The notes under the pieces were generated by a model that saw nothing but the letters and a program-made list of their open reading frames with translations, was not told the origin of the DNA and made no database searches. Below are positions 16,295 to 27,108 of a stretch of DNA of 64,000 nt, piece after piece. A program made the translations under genes and the position numbers. Position 1 is the stretch's first letter. Each line of letters opens with the position of its first letter. The stretch covers positions 1 to 64,000 of the forward strand of contig NZ_WIDL01000018.1 in the NCBI RefSeq assembly GCF_009496535.1, in the 5' to 3' direction. This DNA is from Stenotrophomonas sp. MYb238. GTDB taxonomy: Bacteria > Pseudomonadota > Gammaproteobacteria > Xanthomonadales > Xanthomonadaceae.

Positions 16295-17428
16295 ATGACG
16301 GAACGACCGGTTTTCCGCGAGGACCACGCCCTTTTCCGCGAACAGGTCCGCCGCTTCATCGCCGAGCGCATCGCGCCGCACTACCCGCAGTGGGAACGCG
16401 CGGGCATCACCCCGCGCGCGCTGTGGCGGGAGGCGGGCGAGGCCGGCCTGCTCAACTGCCAGTTGCCCGAGCCCTACGGGCTGGGAGGAGACTACGGGCA
16501 CGCCGCCTGCGTGATCGAGGAACTGGCGCGCGCCAACTTCCTCGGGATCGGCTTCTCGATCCACTCGGACATGGTCGCGCCCTACCTGATGCAGTACGCC
16601 ACGCACGCCGTGCGTGACGCCTGGCTGCCGAAAATGGCGCGTGGCGAGGCGATCGGCGCGATCGCCATGACCGAGCCCGGTGCCGGCAGCGACCTGAAGG
16701 CGATCCGCACCCGCGCGGACGCCGTCGACGGCGGCTACCGGCTGAACGGACAGAAGACCTGGATCACCAACGGCGTCAACGCCGACGTGGCCGTGGTGGT
16801 GGCCACCGTCGCTCCCGAGCTGGGAGCCGGCGGCCTGAGCCTGTTCTGCGTCGACCTGCGCCAGCCGGGGGTCAGCCGCGGCGCGCCGATGGCCAAGATC
16901 GGGCAGCACGCCCAGGACACTGCCGAACTGTTCTTCGAGAACGTGCATCTGCCGGCCGATTGCCTGCTGGGCGAAGCGCGCCGCGGTTTCGCCTACCTGG
17001 AGGAGCAGCTGGCCGCCGAGCGGTTGGCCATCGCCCTGCGCGCGGGCGCCTCGGCCGAGGGCATGCTCGGGGAGAGCGTGGCCTACGTGCGCCAGCGCAA
17101 GGCGTTCGGACGCACGCTGATCGACCACCAGAACACCCGTTTCGTGCTCGCCAGCGCCGCCGCCCGGCTGGCCATGCTGCGCTGTTTCCTCGACCAGTGC
17201 CTGGGCTGGCAGATGCAGGGCCGGCTGGACGCGACCACCGCGGCGATGGCGAAGCTCAACGCCACCGAGATCCAGGGACAGGTACTGGACGACCTGCTGC
17301 AGCTGCACGGCGGCTACGGCTACAGCAGCGAGTACGGTATCGGCCGCGCCTGGACCGACGCGCGCGCGCTGCGCATCTTCGGCGGCACCAGCGAGATCCT
17401 GCGCGACATCATCGGCCGCGCGCTCTAG
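16295..17428 (+). CDS. Acyl-CoA dehydrogenase family protein
   Basis: FAD enzyme of 377 residues that introduces a double bond alpha-beta to a thioester. Landmarks: IAMTEPGAGSDLKAI (flavin/substrate loop), KTWITNG, KAFGRTLIDHQ, LHGGYGYSSEYGIGR and RIFGGTSEI. In the last motif the catalytic Glu of the short/medium-chain type (YEGT) is replaced by Gly; the Glu in AAERL (near 17015) matches the base position of the isovaleryl/long-chain type. ATG 16295 is chosen because 16274 would overlap algF. Only 4 bases separate it from the exopolysaccharide operon, so it may be co-transcribed. It could act on carrier-bound acyl groups or be unrelated lipid or amino-acid catabolism. Confidence 0.9.
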   Translation: MTERPVFREDHALFREQVRRFIAERIAPHYPQWERAGITPRALWREAGEAGLLNCQLPEPYGLGGDYGHAACVIEELARANFLGIGFSIHSDMVAPYLMQYATHAVRDAWLPKMARGEAIGAIAMTEPGAGSDLKAIRTRADAVDGGYRLNGQKTWITNGVNADVAVVVATVAPELGAGGLSLFCVDLRQPGVSRGAPMAKIGQHAQDTAELFFENVHLPADCLLGEARRGFAYLEEQLAAERLAIALRAGASAEGMLGESVAYVRQRKAFGRTLIDHQNTRFVLASAAARLAMLRCFLDQCLGWQMQGRLDATTAAMAKLNATEIQGQVLDDLLQLHGGYGYSSEYGIGRAWTDARALRIFGGTSEILRDIIGRAL

Positions 17429-17434
17429 CCGCGG

Positions 17435-18433
17435 CTACAGGCCCCAGCGCCGCCGCAGCGCTTCGGCCTGCGGCGTGTCCTGCGACAGCCACGGGTCCAC
17501 GGCATAGACCAGCACGTTGTCCGCGCCGCTGCCGCGGGCCCACTGCAGCTGCTGGCGGATGCGCGCGAAGTCCGCGCTCTCGCCTTCGAAGCGGCTGCCA
17601 TCCGGCGCCGAGCCGGGCAGTTCGCGGAACAGTTCGACGATGGCATCGAAGGACGTGCCCCGGCGCGCGAACACCTGCAACAGCGGCTGCAGCTGCCGCA
17701 GGTTGTCCAGGCCGGCGACGCCGACCCCGTCCTGCACCATCGGCCGCAGCGGCACCTGCGCCAGCAGTGTTTCCCACAGCGCTGCCAGATCGCCCTGGGT
17801 GGGCAGGCGGCTGAAGTAGGTGGACACCGCGCAGTCGCCGCCCTGCGCGGCGGCGGCCTGCTGCAGGCCGTGCAGCCAGCGCGCCAGCCATTGCTGCCGC
17901 GTGGGGTCGGCCCAGTGGTACTGCTCCAGTTCGTAGGGCAGGTACCAGCCGCCGAAGGCCGGCGATCGCGGCCACGGAGCCGATGCCAGCCATTGGCGCG
18001 CGCGTTCGAGGCTGTCGGCGAAGAATGCCTGCAGCGTCGCATCGTCGCCGCCCATCGCCCGCCACCAGCGCTGCTCGAACGGCAGGCCGACGCGCACGCG
18101 CACGCCCGCGTCGCCGGCGGCGTCGAACAGCATGCGCAGGCTGGTTTCAGGCAGCTCCCAGTCGCCATCGTCGCCGCCGAGGATTCCGCTCCATTGCAGC
18201 ACCAGTTGCCGGCACCCCAGCCTGCGCGCCAGCTGCACGCTGCGTTGCCAGTCGGCCGGGGACCACTGCAGGTGGCTGCGCCATGGCTGCAGGAAGCTGC
18301 CGTCCACCCGTTCCGGCGGCGAGCAGCCGGGCAGGCTGGCGATGGCCGCCGCCGCAGGCAGCAGGAGCGCGGCGCGCAGCATCCTGCGGCGGCAGGGGGA
18401 AAGCAGGTCTGGATCGTCGCGGTTCGATGGCAT
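17435..18433 (-). CDS. DUF4434-type secreted lipoprotein, putative glycosidase-like
   Basis: About 332 residues. The N-terminus has RRRMLRAALLLPAAAAIASLPGC: a positively charged stretch, hydrophobic core and a terminal Cys that resembles a lipobox, possibly with Tat-type arginines. The mature part resembles a beta/alpha barrel (LVLQWSGIL, FGGWYLPYELEQYHW, DNVLVYAVDPWLS), as in DUF4434 proteins, which are thought to be glycosidase-like. The start at 18433 (MPSNRDDPD) is chosen from several upstream ATGs because it places the signal sequence near the N-terminus. It runs convergent to the acyl-CoA dehydrogenase, with 6 bases between. A role in trimming the nearby glycan is possible but unsupported. 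Confidence 0.6.
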   Translation of the reverse strand: MPSNRDDPDLLSPCRRRMLRAALLLPAAAAIASLPGCSPPERVDGSFLQPWRSHLQWSPADWQRSVQLARRLGCRQLVLQWSGILGGDDGDWELPETSLRMLFDAAGDAGVRVRVGLPFEQRWWRAMGGDDATLQAFFADSLERARQWLASAPWPRSPAFGGWYLPYELEQYHWADPTRQQWLARWLHGLQQAAAAQGGDCAVSTYFSRLPTQGDLAALWETLLAQVPLRPMVQDGVGVAGLDNLRQLQPLLQVFARRGTSFDAIVELFRELPGSAPDGSRFEGESADFARIRQQLQWARGSGADNVLVYAVDPWLSQDTPQAEALRRRWGL

Positions 18434-18488
18434 GGCGGCCATCATCCCAGAGTCGGCGGCTGGCGGGAGCATGCACGGACCTGCGCGC

Positions 18489-19805
<1,317 letters not shown>

Positions 19806-20133
19806 GGGGGCGATTCGGGAGGTGGCGGAAGGAGTCCTTCTCTCCGGGAGACGACTGGCAGGATCGCCAGTGCGCAGGGCGACGTCGCCCGAAAGGAGGG
19901 CACGGGGAGCTGTCGGATGCAGGCGCCCCGAAGGAGCAGGCGAGGGCACCACGTGGATAGTGCAGCCGATGCAATGACGAACGCGTCGCCTCGCGCCGGC
20001 ACGGTCGAACCATGGCAAAGCGGAGCTGCGCCTATCCGCCGCCCGGGTGCATGGCGGGAAACGACCCGCTCCTGCGGGGCCGCTCTCCGCGATCCTTCCC
20101 TCAAGGGGCGGAAGGTCTTCAACGGAGAGGCAG
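19806..20133. other. Intergenic region between the purine permease and ettA
   Basis: About 330 bases upstream of the permease gene (minus strand). I see a short dyad ACTGGC-N6-GCCAGT near 19852-19875 but no recognisable promoter pair, riboswitch or coding sequence. Both strands have open frames of typical GC-rich shadow composition only. Confidence 0.4.
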
Positions 20134-20168
20134 CTTGAAAAGCAGACGGCCGCATCGCTGCGGCCGTC
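20134..20168 (-). terminator. Rho-independent terminator of ettA
   Basis: A perfect 10-bp stem GACGGCCGCA/TGCGGCCGTC with loop TCGC (20145-20168). Read on the minus strand it is followed by TGCTTTTC. It begins 11 bases past the ettA stop codon. Confidence 0.85.
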
Positions 20169-20178
20169 CGGGTGCTGC

Positions 20179-21843
20179 TTACTTCAGCGCCTTGAAGCGC
20201 AGGCGCTTGGGACCGGCGTCGTCGCCGAGGCGACGCTTCTTGTCCTCCTCGTACTCGCGGTAGTTGCCCTGGAAGAACTCCACGTGCGAGTCGCCCTCGA
20301 AGGCGATGATGTGCGTGGCGATGCGGTCCAGGAACCAGCGGTCGTGCGAGATGACGAAGGTGTTGCCCGGGAACTCCAGCAGCGCATCTTCCAGCGCGCG
20401 CAGGGTCTCGATGTCCAGGTCGTTGGACGGTTCGTCGAGCAGCAGCACGTTGCCGCCCTGCAGCAGGGTCTTGGCCATGTGCAGGCGGCCGCGCTCACCG
20501 CCGGACAGCGAACCAACCATCTTCTGCTGGTCCTGGCCCTTGAAGTTGAAGCGGCCGATGTAGGCGCGCGACTGGATCTCGATGCCGTTGATGTTGAGGA
20601 TGTCCAGGCCGCCCGCGATTTCCTGGAACACGTTGTGGTTGCCGGTCAGCGCATCGCGGCTCTGGTCCACATAGGACAGCTTGACGGTCGGGCCGACCAC
20701 GATCTCGCCCGAATCGGGCTTCTCCTGGCCGGTGATCATCTTGAACAGGGTCGACTTGCCGGCGCCGTTCGGGCCGATGATGCCGACGATGGCGCCCGGC
20801 GGGATGATCATCGACAGGTTGTCGATCAGCAGGCGGTCGCCGAACTTCTTGGAGACGTTCCTGAACTCCATCACCGAGTTGCCCAGGCGCTCGCCCGGCG
20901 GGATGAAGATCTCGTTGGTCTCGTTGCGCTTCTGGTAATCGACCGACTGCAGCTCTTCCAGGCGGGCCAGGCGGGCCTTGCCCTTGGTGCGGCCACCCTT
21001 GGCATTCTGCCGCGACCACTCCAGTTCCTTCTGGATCGCCTTCTGGCGGGCCTTCTCCTGGTTGTCTTCCTGCTTCAGGCGCTCGTCCTTCTGCATCAGC
21101 CATTCGGTGTAGTTGCCCTTCCACGGAATGCCGCGGCCGCGGTCCAGTTCCAGGATCCACTCGGCGGCGTTGTCCAGGAAGTAGCGGTCATGGGTGACGG
21201 CCACCACGGTGCCGGTGTAGCGCGCCAGGAACTGCTCCAGCCATTCCACCGACTCGGCGTCCAGGTGGTTGGTCGGTTCGTCGAGCAGCAGCATGTCCGG
21301 CTTCTGCAGCAGCAGGCGGCACAGTGCGACGCGGCGCTTTTCGCCACCGGACAGCTTGCCGATCACCGCGTCCCACGGCGGCAGGCGCAGCGCGTCGGCG
21401 GCCACGTCCAGCTGGTTCTCCAGCGTGTGCGCATCGCCGGCGGCCAGGATCGCTTCCAGCCGCTCCTGTTCCTTCGCCAGTGCGTCGAAGTCGGCGCCTT
21501 CCTCGGCATAGGCGGCGTAGACGGCTTCCAGCGCGGCCTGCGCCTGCAGCACTTCGCCCACGCCTTCCTCGACCGCTTCGCGCACGGTCTGGGCCGGGTC
21601 CAGGCGCGGTTCCTGCTCCAGGTAGCCGACCTTGATGCCGGCCTGCGGGCGGGCCTCGCCCTCGAAATCGGTGTCCACGCCGGCCATGATCTTGAGCACG
21701 GTGGACTTGCCGGCGCCGTTCAGGCCCAGCAGGCCGATCTTGGCGCCCGGGAAGAACGACAGCGAGATGTCCTTGATGATCTGCCGCTTGGGCGGGACCA
21801 CCTTGCTGACGCGGTTCATGGTGTAGATGTATTGCGAGGACAT
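20179..21843 (-). CDS. ettA: Energy-dependent translational throttle protein EttA (ABC-F ATPase)
   Basis: Cytoplasmic ABC-F protein of 554 residues that binds the ribosomal E site and gates the first elongation step according to ATP level. Two ATP-binding domains: Walker A GLNGAGKST and GPNGAGKST, signatures LSGGEKRR and LSGGERGR, Walker B MLLLDEPTNHLD and VLLLDEPSNDLD. They are joined by the Lys/Arg/Gln-rich P-site tRNA interaction linker (ARQKAIQKELEWSR, KGKARLARLEEL). The N-terminus QYIYTMNRVSK is typical of EttA. ATG 21843 has GGAGA upstream. A terminator follows. Single-gene transcription unit. Confidence 0.97.
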   Translation of the reverse strand: MSSQYIYTMNRVSKVVPPKRQIIKDISLSFFPGAKIGLLGLNGAGKSTVLKIMAGVDTDFEGEARPQAGIKVGYLEQEPRLDPAQTVREAVEEGVGEVLQAQAALEAVYAAYAEEGADFDALAKEQERLEAILAAGDAHTLENQLDVAADALRLPPWDAVIGKLSGGEKRRVALCRLLLQKPDMLLLDEPTNHLDAESVEWLEQFLARYTGTVVAVTHDRYFLDNAAEWILELDRGRGIPWKGNYTEWLMQKDERLKQEDNQEKARQKAIQKELEWSRQNAKGGRTKGKARLARLEELQSVDYQKRNETNEIFIPPGERLGNSVMEFRNVSKKFGDRLLIDNLSMIIPPGAIVGIIGPNGAGKSTLFKMITGQEKPDSGEIVVGPTVKLSYVDQSRDALTGNHNVFQEIAGGLDILNINGIEIQSRAYIGRFNFKGQDQQKMVGSLSGGERGRLHMAKTLLQGGNVLLLDEPSNDLDIETLRALEDALLEFPGNTFVISHDRWFLDRIATHIIAFEGDSHVEFFQGNYREYEEDKKRRLGDDAGPKRLRFKALK

Positions 21844-22059
21844 GACGTCTCCGTAGCGCACGCCCGCGCCCGGTCCGCAAGGCGGACGAGCCCGAGGCAA
21901 AAGGGAATGGGCGATTATAGCGGGAACCCGCCGCGCTCCGGCGGCCGCGGCGCGGCTGGCCGGTCGATGAATGGCGCCGGCGGTAACCGTTTCCAGCCGG
22001 AAACCGTTCAGATCGCGTGAGCATGATGGAAAGCGTCCATCAACACCGCGAGGGCCACC

Positions 22060-22539
22060 ATGAAGATGCACCGACTTGCAGTCGCCGCGATGACCACCCT
22101 GCTGGCCTTCGGCGCCATCGCCCCGGCCTTGGCCGCCGGCGACCGCGACCATGACCGCGGCCGCCACGGCTGGGACGACCGCGGCCGCGGGCCCGGCCCC
22201 GGCCATGATCGCCACGACCGTCGCGACTGGCGCAATGACCGGCGCGACGACCGCCGCCACTACAGCGCCGGTTACCGCGAGGGCTACCGCGACGCGCGCC
22301 ACACCGACCGCCGCTACTACGCCCCGCCGCCGCGCGTGGTCTACCGCCCGTACGGTTTCGAGCGCGGTTACCGCTACAGCAACTACTACGGCGGCCCGGT
22401 CTACGTGGTCAGCGACTACGGCCGCTACCACCTGCGCCGTCCGCCGCACGGCCACCGCTGGATCCGCGACGACCGCGGCAACCTGCTGATGGTGGCCATC
22501 GCCACCGGCATCATCGCCGACATCGTGTTCAACCGCTGA
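22060..22539 (+). CDS. RcnB-family periplasmic protein
   Basis: 159 residues: signal peptide (cleavage near ALAAGD), then a stretch very rich in Asp, His and Arg (HDRGRHGWDDRGRG and HDRHDRRDWRND), a Tyr-rich middle (YRPYGFERGYRYSNYY) and a C-terminal part YHLRRPPHGHRWIRDDRGNLLMVAIATGIIADIVF. This last segment is the RcnB motif; RcnB is a periplasmic factor for Ni/Co homeostasis in E. coli. The function of the many Xanthomonad relatives is not established. A second ATG at 22066 is an alternative start. A terminator follows. Confidence 0.82.
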   Translation: MKMHRLAVAAMTTLLAFGAIAPALAAGDRDHDRGRHGWDDRGRGPGPGHDRHDRRDWRNDRRDDRRHYSAGYREGYRDARHTDRRYYAPPPRVVYRPYGFERGYRYSNYYGGPVYVVSDYGRYHLRRPPHGHRWIRDDRGNLLMVAIATGIIADIVFNR

Positions 22540-22562
22540 GCCGGCTGCGGTTCGGAAAGACG

Positions 22563-22592
22563 GGGCGCCCACCGGGCGCCCTTGACTTTTTC
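22563..22592 (+). terminator. Terminator after the RcnB-like gene
   Basis: Perfect 8-bp stem GGGCGCCC with loop ACC (22563-22581) followed by TTGACTTTTT. It lies 24 bases after the stop codon. Confidence 0.8.
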
Positions 22593-22637
22593 CGGGCGTG
22601 GCACGGGACGGCCGGGGTGGGGCGGTGAAGGAAGCGT

Positions 22638-22643
22638 TACAAT
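22638..22643 (+). promoter_or_regulatory. Candidate -10 element of glyA
   Basis: TACAAT, the same -10 hexamer seen before rnpB, the rib operon and secA in this window. It lies 37 bases before the glyA ATG. No good -35 is visible. Confidence 0.35.
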
Positions 22644-22679
22644 CGGCCCTTCCCCCCGCCCACCCTCCCAGGAGCCGAG

Positions 22680-23933
<1,254 letters not shown>

Positions 23934-23986
23934 AGAGCCGGGGACGGGGGAAGAGCCGGGGACGGGGGAAGTGGGAACAGGGAATG
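23934..23986 (+). repeat. G-rich tandem string after glyA
   Basis: A 17-base unit AAGAGCCGGGGACGGGG is repeated directly, followed by GGGAACAGGGAA. It is one of at least seven GGGAACGGGGAA-like strings in the window, most at 3' ends of genes. The reverse complement of such a string closes the next gene (24408-24441). Confidence 0.75.
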
Positions 23987-24026
23987 ACAGGCCGTTGCGG
24001 CCTGTCGATGGCGACAGGGAGTTGTC

Positions 24027-24446
24027 ATGGCGGCGGATTTCCGTGAATTGAGGGTCTGGGAAGAAGCGATGGTGATGGTCGAGAAGGTCTACGAGCTTGC
24101 CTCCGCATTCCCGGTCGAGGAGCGATTCGGTCTGGGCAGCCAGATCAAGCGTGCGGCCATCTCTGTTCCTTCCTGCATTGCCGAAGGCAATGCGAGGTAT
24201 TCCACCCGTGATTACCTGCGTTTCCTCTCGATGGCCTCCGGTTCGCTGGCGGAGGTGTTGACCCAGGTGCTGCTGGCCGCGCGGCTGGGCTTCGTGCGCC
24301 AGATTGCGGTCGACGCGTTCCTGGCGCAGCATCGGGCCGTCTCCCTGCAGTTGCAGGCATTGAGGAAGTCGCTGCAACGCAGGAATGCACGTAGCGCGGG
24401 GGACTTGCATTCCCCGTTCCCCGTTCCCTTCTCCCCGCTCCGCTGA
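24027..24446 (+). CDS. Four-helix-bundle protein (23S rRNA intervening-sequence type)
   Basis: 139 residues. The core [25 protein letters not shown], then [18 protein letters not shown] and [18 protein letters not shown], is the hallmark of the small four-helix-bundle proteins first found encoded in 23S rRNA intervening sequences. They form homopentamers; their biological function is unknown. The last 20 residues ([12 protein letters not shown]) come from a C-rich repeat and look like added sequence. The stop overlaps the nrdR ATG. The gene is bracketed by oppositely oriented G-rich strings, which suggests a late insertion between glyA and nrdR. Confidence 0.85.
   Translation: MAADFRELRVWEEAMVMVEKVYELASAFPVEERFGLGSQIKRAAISVPSCIAEGNARYSTRDYLRFLSMASGSLAEVLTQVLLAARLGFVRQIAVDAFLAQHRAVSLQLQALRKSLQRRNARSAGDLHSPFPVPFSPLR
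24408..24441 (+). repeat. C-rich string inside the 3' end of the four-helix-bundle gene
   Basis: TTCCCCGTTCCCCGTTCCC followed by TTCTCCCC: the reverse-complement orientation of the GGGAACGGGGAA strings. It encodes the low-complexity C-terminus of the gene and lies immediately before nrdR. Confidence 0.7.
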
Positions 24447-24970
24447 TGCACTGTCCCTTCTGCCAGCACACCGACACCCGCGTGATCGATTCGCGCGTTT
24501 CCGAGGATGGGGCGACCATCCGCCGCCGGCGCGGCTGCGAGGCCTGCGGCGAGCGCTTTTCCACGCTGGAGACCATCGAGCTCAAGCTGCCGGTCATCGT
24601 CAAGAGCGATGGCGGGCGCGAGGCGTTCGACGCGCGCAAGCTGCGGGTCGGCTTCGACCGCGCGCTGCAGAAGCGGCCGGTGGCCGAGGAGCGGATCGAG
24701 GCGGCGGTGCGCGCGGTGGTGCACCAGCTGCGCATGAGCGGCGAGCGCGAGGTGCCGTCGATCCGCGTCGGCCAGTTCGTGATGGACGAACTGCGCAAGC
24801 TCGATCACGTCGCCTACGTGCGTTTCGCCTCGGTCTACCGCAGCTTCGAGGACGTGGCCGATTTCCGCGACGAGATCGAGAAGCTGGAGCGCGACCACCC
24901 GGCCGGCGACGGCCAGCTGTCGCTGCTCGACGCCGCTGCCGCGCGCCGCGAGCGCAAGGCGCCGCGCTGA
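24446..24970 (+). CDS. nrdR: Transcriptional repressor NrdR
   Basis: 174-residue repressor of ribonucleotide reductase genes that senses ATP/dATP. N-terminal zinc ribbon: CPFCQH ... [10 protein letters not shown] (two Cys-x2-Cys pairs). The central ATP-cone starts near [17 protein letters not shown]. The length is slightly above the usual 150-170 because of an Ala/Arg-rich tail. The ATG overlaps the preceding stop. Clustering with the rib genes is common for nrdR. Confidence 0.96.
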   Translation: MHCPFCQHTDTRVIDSRVSEDGATIRRRRGCEACGERFSTLETIELKLPVIVKSDGGREAFDARKLRVGFDRALQKRPVAEERIEAAVRAVVHQLRMSGEREVPSIRVGQFVMDELRKLDHVAYVRFASVYRSFEDVADFRDEIEKLERDHPAGDGQLSLLDAAAARRERKAPR

Positions 24971-25020
24971 CGCCGCCGCGCATCGTCGGCCTGCAGGCGC
25001 GGCCGGCATGGATTCCCGCG

Positions 25021-25443
25021 GTGGCGCGGGCGCATGTGCAGGCGTTCGGCGCGCTGCTGCCGGAGTGGACCGTCGATCAGGCCGAAACCGAGCTGCGCGT
25101 GCAGCGGGACGATGCCATTCCCTGTACATGGCTGGCGGAGGACGACGCGGGCTGGCTGGGATCGGTCAGCCTGCTGCACGACGACCACGAGCAGATCCGC
25201 GGCTGGTCGCCGTGGCTGGCCTCGCTGTACGTATGCCCGGAAGGCCGCGGCCACGGCGTGGGCGCGCGCCTGGCCGGGCATTGCGTGGCGCATGCCGCGC
25301 GGCTGGGCGTGCGGCGCCTGTATCTTTACTGTGAAGCGGCGATGGTGCCGTGGTACCGCGCGCTGGGCTGGGAAGAGCACGTCCGGCTGCAGCTTGGGCC
25401 GCTGGCCGTCACCGTGATGCGGATCGATCCGCCGCTGTCCTGA
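25021..25443 (+). CDS. GNAT-family N-acetyltransferase
   Basis: Small acetyl-CoA-dependent acetyltransferase; the acetyl-CoA loop is VCPEGRGHGVGARL and the C-terminal half has LYLYCEAAMVPWYRALGW, typical of GNAT folds. Substrate unknown. The start is uncertain: GTG 25021 gives 140 residues, but similarity to the family seems to reach back to PPRIVGLQARPAWIP, which precedes it. The only plausible codon there is CTG 24967, overlapping the nrdR stop, so an unusual start with translational coupling is possible. It sits between nrdR and ribD and is probably in their operon. Confidence 0.8.
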   Translation: MARAHVQAFGALLPEWTVDQAETELRVQRDDAIPCTWLAEDDAGWLGSVSLLHDDHEQIRGWSPWLASLYVCPEGRGHGVGARLAGHCVAHAARLGVRRLYLYCEAAMVPWYRALGWEEHVRLQLGPLAVTVMRIDPPLS

Positions 25444-25477
25444 GGGGCCTGCGGCACCCGTCTTCCACGAGGTACCC

Positions 25478-26572
25478 ATGCAGGATTTCACCGCTACCGA
25501 CCACCAGATGATGGCGCGCGCGCTGCGCCTGGCCGAACGCGGGGCATGGACCACGCGGCCCAATCCGATGGTCGGCTGCGTCGTCGCCCACGGCGGCGAG
25601 GTCGTCGGCGAAGGTTTCCACCAGCGCGCTGGCGGCCCGCATGCGGAAGTGTTCGCGCTGCGCCAAGCGGGGTCGCGCGCGCGCGGCGCCACCGCCTACG
25701 TCACCCTGGAGCCGTGCGCGCATTACGGGCGCACGCCGCCCTGCGCGCTGGCGCTGGTCGAGGCCGGCGTGGCGCGGGTGGTGGCGGCGATGGGCGATCC
25801 GTTCCCCGATGTCGACGGCGGCGGTTTCGCGCTGCTGCGGCAGGCCGGTATCGAGGTGGCGGTGGGGCTGATGGCGGACAGGGCGCGCGAACTCAACCTC
25901 GGCTTCCTGTCGCGGGTCGAGCGCGGCCGGCCGTTCGTGCGGGTCAAGCTCGCCGCCAGCCTGGACGGGCGCACGGCGATGGCCAGCGGCGAATCGAAAT
26001 GGATCACCGGGGCGGCCGCACGCGCCGACGTGCAGCGCTGGCGTGCGCGCGCCGGCGCGATCCTGACCGGCGCGGCGACGGTACTGGCCGACGACCCGGC
26101 GCTGACCGCGCGCCCGGAGGCTGGCGACTTCCTGCCGCCGCTGCGGGTGGTGCTCGACGCGCGGCTGCGCACGCTGGCCTGCGCGCGGGTGCGCGAAGGC
26201 GATGCGCCCACGCTGTACCTGCACGATCCGGCGCTGGCGCCGCCGGCGCTGGAAGGAACGCAGTTCGCCTCCGCGCCGCTGCACGCCGATGGCCGCTTCG
26301 ACCTGGCGGCGGTGATGGCGCTGCTGGGCGGGCGCGGCATCAACGAGGTCCACGTCGAGGCCGGGCCGACCCTGTGCGGGGCGCTGCTGCGCGCCGGGCT
26401 GGCCGACGAACTGCTGCTGTACATGGCGCCGCTGCTGATGGGCGAGGGCGCCCGCCCGCTGCTGGCCGGGCTGGGCATCGGCACGATGGCGCAGGCGCGG
26501 CCGCTGGAGGTGCATGACCTGCGCAGCGTCGGCAAGGACCTGCGCCTGCGCCTGCGGCCAGGCTCTCCGTAG
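25478..26572 (+). CDS. ribD: Bifunctional riboflavin deaminase/reductase RibD
   Basis: 364 residues. The N-terminal deaminase has the zinc motifs GGPHAEVFAL and TLEPCAHYGRTPPCALAL. The C-terminal reductase has VKLAASLDGRTAMASGESKWITG (NADPH and substrate binding) and GRGINEVHVEAGPTL. It carries out the second and third steps from GTP to riboflavin. Unlike ribE-ribB-ribH it lies upstream of the FMN riboswitch and is therefore not under its control from that promoter. The stop codon TAG is part of a GTAG-headed REP element. Confidence 0.96.
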   Translation: MQDFTATDHQMMARALRLAERGAWTTRPNPMVGCVVAHGGEVVGEGFHQRAGGPHAEVFALRQAGSRARGATAYVTLEPCAHYGRTPPCALALVEAGVARVVAAMGDPFPDVDGGGFALLRQAGIEVAVGLMADRARELNLGFLSRVERGRPFVRVKLAASLDGRTAMASGESKWITGAAARADVQRWRARAGAILTGAATVLADDPALTARPEAGDFLPPLRVVLDARLRTLACARVREGDAPTLYLHDPALAPPALEGTQFASAPLHADGRFDLAAVMALLGGRGINEVHVEAGPTLCGALLRAGLADELLLYMAPLLMGEGARPLLAGLGIGTMAQARPLEVHDLRSVGKDLRLRLRPGSP

Positions 26573-26591
26573 GTCGGGCCATGCCCCGACG
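26569..26591. repeat. GTAG-headed REP-like hairpin at the ribD stop
   Basis: GTAG followed by an imperfect stem GTCGGGC/GCCCCGAC. The TAG of the tetranucleotide is the stop codon of ribD. The type resembles the GTAG-headed REPs described in Stenotrophomonas. Confidence 0.55.
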
Positions 26592-26628
26592 CTTCGCGCG
26601 TGGCGCCGAGGCAGGGCCCCGCATCCCC

Positions 26629-26699
26629 GTAGGAGCGCACCTTGGTGCGCGAGGGGTTTCACCTGGAAGGCCCCATCGCGCACCAAGGTGCGCTCCTAC
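26629..26699. repeat. Inverted pair of GTAG-headed REP elements
   Basis: A 24-base unit at 26629-26652 (GTAGGAGCGCACCTTGGTGC...) is repeated in perfect inverted orientation at 26676-26699. Each unit can fold on itself (GCGCACC/GGTGCGC) and the pair can fold together. It lies between ribD and the rib promoter/riboswitch and could terminate the ribD transcript. Confidence 0.85.
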
Positions 26700-26771
26700 G
26701 AGCGAGGGGCGCGAGCCACTGCTGCAACACTGTCATCCATCCGCCAGACAGGTCGGCCGGGGACGGGCTGG

Positions 26772-26777
26772 TACAAT
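26772..26777 (+). promoter_or_regulatory. Candidate -10 element of the riboswitch-controlled rib operon
   Basis: TACAAT about 35 bases before the conserved start of the FMN riboswitch, a suitable distance for its transcription start. The -35 is not clear. Confidence 0.5.
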
Positions 26778-26806
26778 GCGCCGGCCGGTTCGCCGGCAAC
26801 CACGAA

Positions 26807-27032
26807 CGTCTTCAGGGCGGGGTGTAATTCCCCACCGGCGGTAGGTGCGCGGCTTTCTTCGGGAGCTTGCACGAGCCCGCGAGCGCCGAGGCCGGCACGC
26901 GAGTCCGCTCGCGGGAATGCGCAGCATGCGGGTTCCACCGGCCGAGGGTCAGCAGATCCGGTCCGATGCCGGAGCCGACGGTTGGCGATGCCGCGAACGC
27001 GGTGCCGCCTAGAGTCCGGATGAAAGAAGACG
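26807..27032 (+). promoter_or_regulatory. FMN riboswitch (RFN element)
   Basis: Conserved blocks in order: TCTTCAGGGCGGGGTG at its 5' end, ATTCCCCACCGGCGGTA, AGCCCGCGAGCGC, GGTCAGCAGATCCGGT, GATGCCGGAGCCGACGGT and AGTCCGGATGAAAGAAGA at the 3' end. It binds FMN and should repress ribE-ribB-ribH(-nusB-thiL) when flavin is ample. The element is longer than usual because the arm between GAGCGC and GGTCAGCAG is about 60 bases (near 26886-26947). It ends about 140 bases before ribE. Confidence 0.97.
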
Positions 27033-27108
27033 GCCAGCGCGCGGCCACGCCGTGCGTGCGCCTGTTTGCCTTGTGGCGTTTTTCGCTCTCCAACCGCGGG
27101 AAACGTTC

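Noticed and set aside
19806-20133. Purine riboswitch upstream of the purine permease
   Set aside because: None of the conserved purine-aptamer loop sequences is present.
23934-23986. Tandem repeats considered as a CRISPR array
   Set aside because: Units are short, directly adjacent and G-rich, with no unique spacers and no cas genes in the window.
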